Shown here piece by piece: positions 1-5,011 of a DNA stretch of 5,169 nt. The first letter of the stretch is position 1. Each line of letters starts with the position of its first letter. This stretch comes from Chloroflexales bacterium (GTDB lineage: Bacteria > Chloroflexota > Chloroflexia > Chloroflexales > Chloroflexaceae). The DNA is taken from positions 1 through 5,169 of the forward strand of contig JAAXUL010000644.1 in the NCBI GenBank assembly GCA_013336035.1. Direction: 5' to 3'. The notes beneath the pieces were generated by a model. It had not been told where the DNA came from and did no database searches. It worked only from the letters and a program-made list of their open reading frames with translations. Both the position numbers and the translations under genes were made by a program.

Positions 1-309
1 CGGAAGGTCCGCGCCGGCCTCCTCCGCGGCCAGGGCCTGCTCCTCGAGCGCGGCCCGCCGGGCGGCGAGGGCTGCGCGCTCATCGGCCAGGTCGGGCGGC
101 AGCGCGGGCTCGGCCTCGCCGAGGATATCGACCTCGGCCGAGGGCACGTAGAGGCCGCGGTAGCTGTCATCGGCGAGCGACCCGTAGATATAGCGGGTCC
201 AGGCGATGTGCCAGATCAGCATACGGCGGAGCCATGCCAGAGCCGAGTCGAGATGCTCTGCCTGGTCAAGCGTGGCACTATGGTGGGCTGTTGCGTGTAG
301 AGTAGCCAT
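1..309 (-). CDS. N-terminal part of an ATPase, probably the AAA+ type associated with contractile injection systems (runs off left edge)
   Basis: The frame is open without a stop from an ATG at 307-309 to the window edge, giving the first 103 residues. A G-rich stretch (CACGGGGGGCG) just before the ATG can serve as ribosome binding site. Residues 18-42 form an amphipathic helical segment (HLDSALAWLRRMLIWHIAW), residues 49-60 read DSYRGLYVPSAE followed by VD, and residues 66-100 are a charged Ala/Glu/Arg-rich stretch likely to be a helical linker. From memory of the family, the pattern 'helix, then FRGLYIS..EVD' is the N-terminal domain of large AAA+ ATPases encoded with phage-tail-like injection systems (Afp15-like) in Chloroflexota and other phyla. 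Walker motifs would lie further left and are not visible, so ATPase activity is inferred. It lies 56 bases downstream of the 90-residue gene, on the same strand, and is probably co-transcribed with it. The coding call is strong; the functional call is moderate. Confidence 0.6.
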   Translation of the reverse strand, partial: MATLHATAHHSATLDQAEHLDSALAWLRRMLIWHIAWTRYIYGSLADDSYRGLYVPSAEVDILGEAEPALPPDLADERAALAARRAALEEQALAAEEAGADLP

Positions 310-365
310 CGCCCCCCGTGATGCTGGTGCTCTTCATGGAGCGGGCTGGAGCAGACAGACTGCTG

Positions 366-638
366 CTATTGGACGTCCATGAGCCAGGAGCGCAGGAGAT
401 CGATGAGCTGGGTGTTACTCTGGATCGTAGCGCTGTGAGCTGTCCCGTGGAGCCGGAGCGTGCCGCGCAGCAGCTTCGAGCCGCTATCGCGCCAGAGCTG
501 GACGATCAGGGTCGCCGGGGCCAGCGGAAGGACCAGCTCAGGCTCAAGGCCTTCAAGATGGAGGTGCCACGTGCCGTCGTCGTCAGGCTGGAGGCGTACG
601 ACAAGCATGATCGTGTCGCCGGTCGGCGTCAGCTGCAC
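366..638 (-). CDS. Conserved-looking 90-residue protein of unknown function, first gene of the ATPase operon
   Basis: A 90-residue frame with a TAG stop. I prefer the GTG at 636-638 because GAGGTG lies four bases upstream; the internal ATG at 606-608 (Met11) has only a poor binding site, although the compact domain seems to begin there (MLVVRLQPDDDG). There is no signal peptide or membrane segment; the protein looks cytosolic and mainly beta. Residues 11-30 (hVVRL..DDDGTWHLHLEG) and 44-65 (LIVQLWRD....LRGTLRLHG) share the pattern strand, charged turn, strand ending in G, which suggests an internal duplication. The C-terminus (IQSNTQLIDLLRSWL) looks like a closing helix. I recall similar small unnamed proteins in Chloroflexota, sometimes beside injection-system genes, but know no biochemical function. 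The plus-strand frame over the same bases is a shadow. Position upstream of the ATPase gene suggests joint expression. Confidence 0.7.
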   Translation of the reverse strand: MQLTPTGDTIMLVVRLQPDDDGTWHLHLEGLEPELVLPLAPATLIVQLWRDSGSKLLRGTLRLHGTAHSATIQSNTQLIDLLRSWLMDVQ

Positions 639-642
639 ACGG

Positions 643-648
643 CACCTC
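643..648 (-). promoter_or_regulatory. Shine-Dalgarno sequence that decides the GTG start of the 90-residue gene
   Basis: The minus strand reads GAGGTG, then four bases (CCGT), then GTG. No comparable purine run precedes the in-frame ATG ten codons later, so the GTG is the better start even though the conserved part of the protein seems to begin at the ATG. Confidence 0.55.
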
Positions 649-712
649 GCTGAGTAGAGAGCTCTATTCAGATCCGGCGCAAGAGTAGATTACGGGCAAA
701 CCTTAGCATAGC

Positions 713-730
713 CCTATCGTACGCCTATCG
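713..730 (-). promoter_or_regulatory. 7-bp direct repeat with 11-bp period, a candidate SARP operator
   Basis: On the minus strand the sequence is CGATAGG, CGTA, CGATAGG: two perfect heptamers separated by exactly four bases. Known SARP activators (OmpR-like DNA-binding domain plus BTAD) bind heptameric direct repeats with this 11-bp period near the -35 region. The repeat lies 75-92 bases upstream of the GTG of the 90-residue gene and downstream of the terminator of a BTAD regulator. Two bases after the second heptamer is TATGCT (705-710), a possible -10 element, although SARP boxes usually leave more room (about eight bases). The exact transcription start is therefore open. The repeat is seen directly; the operator role is inference. 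Confidence 0.45.
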
Positions 731-816
731 CTCATACTATGGAGGCTGGCGAACCTTCCGGAAAACAGCTGGCAGCCTGATTGCGCATTGCAGGGCCCGG
801 CGCCTGGCTGATCCAG

Positions 817-842
817 AAAAAACAGGCCAGATCAGACCAGCC
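817..842 (-). terminator. Likely intrinsic terminator of the BTAD regulator gene
   Basis: Immediately after the regulator's TAG stop, the minus strand reads GGCTGG, a six-base loop (TCTGAT), CTGGCC, then TG and six T. As RNA this is a six-pair stem containing two G-U wobbles, followed by a U-run, which fits a modest rho-independent terminator. It separates the regulator transcript from the downstream operon, so that operon should have its own promoter. The stem is short, so termination may be partial. Confidence 0.55.
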
Positions 843-843
843 G

Positions 844-3333
844 CTACCGGAGCGGTCGCCGCTCTTTTGAGCCCGGCCAGGGTGGCAGCGAGAATCCGCT
901 CGCCTGGAGCGCGGCAATATCTGCACCGATCGTCCGCTCGGTCACACCCAGGGCGCGGGCCAGATCGGCCTGGGTTGGCCGGCCGCCCTGGGCGTGGGCC
1001 TCGGCGACAAGCCGCATAATCCTGCGCTGTCGTAGGGCCACCTTGCCTTCGCGGCGGAGCACCGCCACGTCGGCCTCGCCGGCATCGATGCTCCAGCGGA
1101 CCTCGACGCGGTCGGCGTCGCGCAAGGGCCGCCCCGCGGGGACATCGGCGCGCGCGAGGGCGACGGTATACGGGGCGGGCGACGGCTCAAGGGCTTGCCA
1201 TGTGGCTTCGAGGGCGGTCACCTTCGCCAGACACATCTGAAGCGCCTGGGGGTCGCTCCCTTCGATCGCGGTATGGCGCGCAAGCTCGAGGGCGCGCTCG
1301 TAGAGCTCCCGCGCGTGACCGTACATCCGCTGGGCTGTGGCGTGCTCAGCCGCGCATCGGTACCAGCGCGCCGAGGCTGCCCACTCCTTGGCCTGCGCGA
1401 AGTGCCAGGCCACAAGCTCAGGGGCCATGCCCTCGTGCCGGCCCACCTCGGCGCATCGCCGGTGCAGCGTGCGGCGCCGCGCCGGGTCAATCTGGTCGTA
1501 AATGCGCTCGCGGACAACCGCGCGGCGAAAGGCATAGCCGGCATCGGCCTCGATCAGCCAGCCCTGGCCGATCAGCGCCGCCGCCGCCTCCAGGACTGCC
1601 CCACCACCGACGGCATACCAGCAATCGTAGGAGAACTGGGCCCCTAAGATAGCGGCGGCCTCCAGGGCGGCATAGGCTATAGGCGCCAGGCCCGCGAGCC
1701 GGCGCTCGATCAGCCCGGTCAGGGTCGTCGAGAGCGGGGCGCCCATCTGCTGGGCCAGCAGCTCCTTGACGAAGAGCACATTCCCATCTGTGCGCCGCCA
1801 CAGCTCCTGGGCCTGGTCGGCGCTGAGCGACACCCCGGATACCCTGGCAAGCTCGCGGCACTCATCGCCGCTGAGGCCGCGGAGGCAAAGGTGAGGCGGC
1901 GCGAGGTCCCGCTCGAGGGCGCGGACGAGCGGCCAGAGGGCCTGGTCGGCGCGCAGCTCGTCCCCCCTGTAGCTCAGCACCAGCAGCCCCCGTGTGTCGG
2001 CCAGCTGGGCGGCGAAGCTGCGGATCGCCCGCCAGCAGGCGGCGTCAGCCCACTGCAGATTATCGAGCAGCACCAGGTGCGGGGCCTGGGCGCCCAGGAG
2101 GGCCAGGAGCTCGCTCAGGGCGGCGGCCAGTGCGGGCCCACGACGTGAGGCAGCCGCTTTGTCTGTCTCGCTGAGGCCGGCATACCCAGGCCCGGCAGGA
2201 GCCGCCTCGAGCCGTGGGAGCACCGTGGCCAGGGTGGCGCGGGCCTCGGGCGTGAGATGGTGTCGAGCTCGGCTGGCTCGCGGGCCCGCCAGGGCCTGCT
2301 GCAGCGCATCAGCCAGGGGAGCGAAGGAGGTCGCACCTGGGGCTTTTGTGGCGTGCCCCCATACAACGGTCATACCCCGCCAGCTCGCGCTGCTCGCCAG
2401 GGCCTCCAGAAGAAAGGTCTTGCCGCTGCCTGCCTCACCCTCCAGCAGCACAAGGCCGCCGTGACCCGCCTGGGCCTGCTCGACAAGCTTGAGCAGGAGC
2501 GCGCGCTCGCGGCGGCGCCCCACGAGGTGCGCATAACACTGCTCGTCTTCGAGGTCATACTCGCCGCGGATGGTGTCGGCCAGGGCCCGTGTCTCAGGGA
2601 GCGGCGCCGCCTGAAACTCTTCCTGGAGCAGGCGTGTCAGCTGCTCGTACTGCTGGACGGCGGCGGCTCTACGTCCCATCTGGGCGTAGAGCCGCATCGC
2701 GTAGCGGTGGGCATCCTCGTTGTACGGGTCGGCCAGCACCCAGCGCTGGGCGCAGGCGAGGGCGTCGGCGAAGCGGCCAGCCTTGGACAGGCTCGTGCAG
2801 AGCCGCGCCATCGTCGTCAGATAGCGCTCGCGCAGCATCAGCCGCGGGCTCAGCAGCCAGTCCGCGTCGAGGTCCTCCAGCAGATCGGCGCTGTACACAT
2901 CGAGGGCAACAGCCCAATCGTCCAGGTCGGCGGAGGCCGTCCGCCGGCGAAACTCCTCGACGTCGAGCCGCACATTGGCAAGGGCGAGCTCGCGCTCGCT
3001 CGCCAGCAGCCAGCCCTCGGCTCCGCCAACGCTCTGGCGCAGCCGGTAGAGCGCCTCGGACAAGGCGCGCTGGGCCTGGCTCTGCGGTAGGTCGGGCCAG
3101 AGACACCCCGCGAGCCGGGCGCGCGCCACGGGGCGGGCGGCCGAGGAGTGGAGCGCGAGGTAGCCAAGCAGGAGGGCCGCCGATCCGGGCAGGGTCCTCA
3201 CCGTGCTGTCAGGGAGGGTAAGCCGCAGCGAGCCGAACAGGCTAAGGGAGACTTCAGCCTGGACGCAGCCTGAGCCCTCATGGGCCGGCCGAGACCCCAA
3301 TGCCACAGCAAGCAGGCCATCCGTAAGTAGCAT
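844..3333 (-). CDS. SARP/BTAD-family transcriptional regulator with central AAA/STAND ATPase and C-terminal helix-turn-helix
   Basis: An 829-residue cytosolic regulator. The ATG at 3331-3333 is preceded by GGAGGT at seven bases, so the start is secure, although the domain only begins near residue 27 (VSLSLFGSLRL). Residues ~27-118 match an OmpR-like winged helix (CLWPDLP...RALSEALYRLRQSV). Residues ~125-260 match the BTAD helical repeat domain (AGRFADALACAQRWVLADPYNEDAHRY in two parts: ADPYNEDAHR is the hallmark). Residues ~270-530 are an AAA/STAND ATPase: Walker A GEAGSGKT at 299-306, Walker B HLVLLDNLQWAD at 419-430, arginine-containing LVLSYRGDE at 451-459, and TDGNVLFVKELL at 515-526. Residues ~550-690 are helical. 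Residues ~775-812 form a second DNA-binding motif (TQADLARALGVTERTIGADI). The usual second acidic residue of Walker B is Asn425 here. Such proteins act as ATP-dependent switches for transcription. The likely target is the operon downstream, where a SARP-like repeat is found; no ligand can be deduced. Confidence 0.92.
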   Translation of the reverse strand: MLLTDGLLAVALGSRPAHEGSGCVQAEVSLSLFGSLRLTLPDSTVRTLPGSAALLLGYLALHSSAARPVARARLAGCLWPDLPQSQAQRALSEALYRLRQSVGGAEGWLLASERELALANVRLDVEEFRRRTASADLDDWAVALDVYSADLLEDLDADWLLSPRLMLRERYLTTMARLCTSLSKAGRFADALACAQRWVLADPYNEDAHRYAMRLYAQMGRRAAAVQQYEQLTRLLQEEFQAAPLPETRALADTIRGEYDLEDEQCYAHLVGRRRERALLLKLVEQAQAGHGGLVLLEGEAGSGKTFLLEALASSASWRGMTVVWGHATKAPGATSFAPLADALQQALAGPRASRARHHLTPEARATLATVLPRLEAAPAGPGYAGLSETDKAAASRRGPALAAALSELLALLGAQAPHLVLLDNLQWADAACWRAIRSFAAQLADTRGLLVLSYRGDELRADQALWPLVRALERDLAPPHLCLRGLSGDECRELARVSGVSLSADQAQELWRRTDGNVLFVKELLAQQMGAPLSTTLTGLIERRLAGLAPIAYAALEAAAILGAQFSYDCWYAVGGGAVLEAAAALIGQGWLIEADAGYAFRRAVVRERIYDQIDPARRRTLHRRCAEVGRHEGMAPELVAWHFAQAKEWAASARWYRCAAEHATAQRMYGHARELYERALELARHTAIEGSDPQALQMCLAKVTALEATWQALEPSPAPYTVALARADVPAGRPLRDADRVEVRWSIDAGEADVAVLRREGKVALRQRRIMRLVAEAHAQGGRPTQADLARALGVTERTIGADIAALQASGFSLPPWPGSKERRPLR

Positions 3334-3339
3334 CCAGTG

Positions 3340-3353
3340 TACCTCCGGAGGTA
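3340..3353 (-). promoter_or_regulatory. 14-bp perfect palindrome over the regulator's ribosome binding site
   Basis: TACCTCCGGAGGTA is a perfect palindrome whose right half on the minus strand is the GGAGGT Shine-Dalgarno sequence of the 829-residue regulator. In RNA it could fold only as a five-pair stem with a four-base loop, which would hide the ribosome binding site. As DNA it could be an operator half-site pair. It may also be chance, since a Shine-Dalgarno sequence supplies half of it. Confidence 0.35.
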
Positions 3354-3393
3354 TAGGGGTTCGCTAGTGCCCCAGAAGGGCAGATATGACGCT

Positions 3394-3412
3394 CTGCATT
3401 AAGCGCATGCAG
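3394..3412. repeat. Inverted repeat CTGCAT-7-ATGCAG upstream of the regulator
   Basis: Perfect six-base arms separated by seven bases (TAAGCGC), located about 60-80 bases before the regulator's ATG, where an operator or promoter would be expected. The spacing of arm centres (13 bases) is compatible with a dimeric repressor site. No convincing -35/-10 pair was found with it. Confidence 0.35.
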
Positions 3413-3447
3413 CTCGTCCAGAGCCGCTCGGTCGGCCCGCCCCTCGG

Positions 3448-3464
3448 GATGACGGGACGTCATC
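3448..3464. repeat. Inverted repeat GATGACG-3-CGTCATC upstream of the regulator
   Basis: Perfect seven-base arms around a three-base centre (GGA), 115-131 bases before the regulator's ATG and just before the AT-rich patch. The 17-bp dyad has the size of operators bound by dimeric helix-turn-helix regulators. No cognate regulator is identified. Confidence 0.4.
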
Positions 3465-3608
3465 GTCTAAAGCTCTTTGAGCATCTCATTGCTCGTGAAT
3501 TGCTTATTAGTATTTAGAACAAGGGTGATTTTATCCAAAGATTATATAGGCTACGGCTACTCATGTAAAGCCTCATGCTATCATGCGCGGCATCCCAGCC
3601 CCTTTATA
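3465..3608. other. AT-rich non-coding patch between the regulator and the sigma-factor remnant
   Basis: Base composition drops sharply compared with both sides. The patch contains runs such as GATTTTATCC and ATTATATAGG, a tandem GGCTAC repeat (3549-3560) and three TCATG copies (3561, 3573, 3581). The plus-strand frame that runs through it into the sigma remnant encodes Cys/Tyr/Ser-rich sequence unlike any sigma factor, so it is not real coding here. It may be a promoter-rich spacer for the regulator, or foreign or deletion-scar DNA. No transposase, terminal inverted repeat or target duplication was recognised. Confidence 0.4.
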
Positions 3609-3614
3609 GACCAG

Positions 3615-3719
3615 CGCTCCATCGCCGAGCTGGCCCCGGCCTGTGGCCGTCCTGAAGGGACAGTCAAGAGCCGCAGCAGCCGCGCCCGGGCACGCCTGCG
3701 TGACGCTCACGATCGCTGA
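3615..3719 (+). pseudogene. C-terminal remnant of an ECF RNA polymerase sigma factor (region 4)
   Basis: From 3618 the frame reads SIAELAPACGRPEGTVKSR, then SSRARARLRDAHDR and a TGA stop. This matches region 4.2 of ECF sigma factors (typically SIAEIA...G.PEGTVKSRL.RARARLR), the helix-turn-helix that reads the -35 element. Everything upstream that a sigma factor needs (region 2 and the start of region 4) is missing: the preceding codons lie in AT-rich, unrelated sequence. The usual Leu after TVKSR is Ser, a change expected in a decaying copy. The ATG at 3477 that opens the frame has no meaning for a sigma factor. The fragment is tail to tail with the FtsH-like wreck and almost abuts it. I am fairly sure of the family and of its truncated state. 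Confidence 0.7.
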
Positions 3720-4402
3720 CAACGGCCAGGATGGCCGCCACGTCCAGCTCATTCAGCTGAGCAGCTTGACCGCGGCGTAGGCGTGGCCGGCCTCGTGGTA
3801 GGCGGGTCCATCTGGAGCAGCAGCTCGTTGAGCAGGCCGCTGCCGCCCCCCATGCCCATGCCCGCCCCCAGCCCCATCACCGCCTTGACCAGACCGCCTG
3901 GCTGCGCGCCCACGCCCTGCCCTCCCGCGCCCATCAGGCTGGCGCTGCGCGCCCCGCCGATGGCGTCGATCTCGTCGATGAAAAGGATGCAGGCGCCGTA
4001 CTCTCTGGCCAGCTTGCGCGCCTTGCGGTAGAGCATCATCACCTTGATGTTGCCCATGCCGAACCAGACCGACTGGAGCGAGGGGGCGCTCAAATAGCCG
4101 AAGGGCACGCCGGCCTCGGTCGAGACCGCCTGGGCCAGGTAGCTCTTGCCAGTGCCGGGCGGGCCGATCAGCAGCACGCCCCGGGTGAGCTCGCCGCCCA
4201 TCTGTTGGAAGGCCTTCGCGCCGCTGAGCAGGGTCACGATGCGCCGGGCGGCCTCGAGCACCTCGGGGTTGCCCTTGTAGTCAGCGAAGCTGACCCCGGT
4301 CTCGCCGGGCTTGACCCAGTAGATGCGGGTGCGGGCCATGAAGAAGTACATCCTGAGCCATCTGCTGCTGCACTGTGCAGCGCAGGCGCAGTATGCATCC
4401 AC
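3720..4402 (-). pseudogene. Broken FtsH-like AAA+ ATPase/zinc protease, with two internal deletions and lost membrane N-terminus
   Basis: From a GTG at 4402 a 217-codon frame runs to 3749. Residues ~18-40 (MYFFMARTRIYWVKPGETG) enter the family's domain. Walker A GPPGTGKS is at 80-87 and Walker B ILFIDEID at 139-146, with a Gly/Met-rich insert at ~158-189. After LLNELLLQMDPP (ending near 3801) the frame no longer fits. The bases at 3759-3800 instead encode YHEAGHAYAAVKLL in another frame: HEAGH (3783-3797) is the zinc site of M41 (FtsH) peptidases. That frame stops at 3753, and a third frame (3759 down to ~3720) reads QLNELDVAAILAV, like the C-terminal tail of such proteins. The order AAA, HEAGH, tail is right, but the sensor/arginine-finger part and most of the protease are gone. 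The first 17 residues show no membrane segment, unlike FtsH relatives. A GTG start with no nearby ribosome binding site also argues against expression. A short AAA-only protein could still be translated. Confidence 0.8.
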
Positions 4403-4420
4403 TGCCTAAACCGCTGCTGA

Positions 4421-4430
4421 GCACCTCCTA
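4421..4430 (-). promoter_or_regulatory. Orphan Shine-Dalgarno sequence, possibly the original start region of the FtsH-like gene
   Basis: The minus strand reads TAGGAGGTGC, an almost perfect ribosome binding site, yet no ATG, GTG or TTG follows at a useful distance for any sensible frame. The GTG opening the FtsH-like remnant is about 20 bases away. Loss of the original start codon and membrane segment by deletion would leave exactly this. Confidence 0.35.
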
Positions 4431-4438
4431 AAGCGCAG

Positions 4439-4621
4439 CTAAAGTTCTATGTACAAGTCCGGCGTCTCAATGGACGATGGGAGCGCGGCATCGGGAACCT
4501 CGTCGCTCTGGTGCAGTGAAGGGTAGCCCCCGCGGCTCAAGCCCACGTGAAGCACGGCGAAAGCGGTGCTAAGGCGTTGACGCTCGTTGGATGTACCGCT
4601 TGGGAATCCTTTAGGGACGCC
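4439..4621 (-). other. 60-codon open segment without a start, possible gene remnant or antisense of a structured RNA
   Basis: Between a TAA (4622-4624) and a TAG (4439-4441), the minus strand is open for 60 codons. It begins GVPKGFPSGTSNERQRLSTA and ends EVPDAALPSSIETPDLYIEL. It has no start with a ribosome binding site near its 5' end, and I recognise no family. The composition is plausible for protein, so it may be the tail of a lost gene. However, its first half overlaps a plus-strand RNA-like structure whose constraint could explain the open frame. Confidence 0.25.
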
Positions 4622-4625
4622 TTAG
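4552..4625 (+). ncRNA. Candidate structured RNA upstream of tatA
   Basis: The plus strand shows GCAC-G-GC-GAAA-GC-G-GTGC (4552-4569), a hairpin with a G-G mismatch and a GNRA tetraloop. Its last base begins CTAAGGCGT (4569-4577), which is perfectly complementary to ACGCCTTAG (4617-4625), closing a 39-base interior that can form GGAT/ATCC (4589-4592 with 4606-4609). The GAAA loop occurs only on the plus strand, which favours that orientation. It could be a leader of tatA, whose start is 86 bases downstream, or a decayed piece of a mobile-element RNA such as the guide RNA of a TnpB-type transposon. No class is recognised, and a 9-bp stem can occur by chance. Confidence 0.3.
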
Positions 4626-4710
4626 ATCGCGGGGCGGCTTTTCGGGTATGCTGCTCTCTATCGGGGAGGTTACCATACCGCGGCAGCCGTGGCGTGTGAG
4701 GAGGTGGCCG

Positions 4711-4929
4711 ATGGATCTCGGGTGGCAGGAGCTACTCATCATTCTGGTGATCGTGATCGTCGTGTTTGGGGCCAATCGCCTGAGTGGCATCGGCACGGCG
4801 CTCGGCAGCAGTATTCGCGATTTCCGGCGGGCGTTTCGTGACGAGCTGCCGCCGACGAGCGCTCTATCCCCGCCAGCCGCCGATACCGGAGCAACGGCGG
4901 GGGGAGCCGATGAAGCGCCATGCCGGTAA
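4711..4929 (+). CDS. tatA: Twin-arginine translocase subunit, TatA/TatE type
   Basis: A 72-residue protein that would form the pore-like part of the Tat system, which exports folded proteins across the cytoplasmic membrane. The start is the ATG at 4711, preceded by GAGGAGGTGG at six bases; the earlier in-frame ATG at 4648 would add an implausible basic, Trp-rich leader. Residues 8-18 are a single hydrophobic span (LLIILVIVIVV) with polar Q6/E7 at its entry, followed by the conserved F19-G20 and an amphipathic helix (residues 28-43, GTALGSSIRDFRRAFR). The tail from residue 46 is Pro/Ala/Gly-rich and disordered. The usual 'FG.K.LPELG' hinge reads FGANRLSGIG, so the Pro and Glu are missing. Length is within the normal TatA range. 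No tatC lies in the window; in many genomes tatA genes stand alone. Confidence 0.87.
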   Translation: MDLGWQELLIILVIVIVVFGANRLSGIGTALGSSIRDFRRAFRDELPPTSALSPPAADTGATAGGADEAPCR

Positions 4930-5011
4930 CGCATGATCCAGCCGGACGTGATCCAGTGGCCCGCGCGGAGCGGCACAGCGTCTCCGTTGCTCGTGAGTCA
5001 CGAGGCCCTCT

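Noticed and set aside
318..653. Plus-strand frame of 111 codons opposite the 90-residue gene
   Set aside because: It has no family resemblance and is opposite a minus-strand gene with a good ribosome binding site and a plausible fold.
1195..3221. Several long plus-strand frames of 150-277 codons
   Set aside because: They lie entirely within the 829-residue regulator on the opposite strand, whose domains and motifs are clear; such shadows are expected in high-GC DNA.
3278..3463. Minus-strand 61-codon frame overlapping the regulator's start
   Set aside because: No recognisable content and no ribosome binding site; it overlaps the regulator by 56 bases in another frame and runs through the operator-like dyads.
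3549..3585. Tandem GGCTAC and scattered TCATG copies as an attachment site or small repeat array
   Set aside because: The copies are too short, irregularly spaced and without flanking integrase or duplicated ends.
4577..4605. TTGACG as a -35 element for tatA
   Set aside because: No acceptable -10 sequence occurs 16-18 bases downstream (TTGGGA or similar), and the motif overlaps the 9-bp stem arm.
4648..4710. Upstream ATG giving a 93-residue TatA
   Set aside because: The strong GAGGAGGTGG sits before the ATG at 4711, and the longer form would put a basic, Trp-rich leader before the membrane span, unlike TatA proteins.
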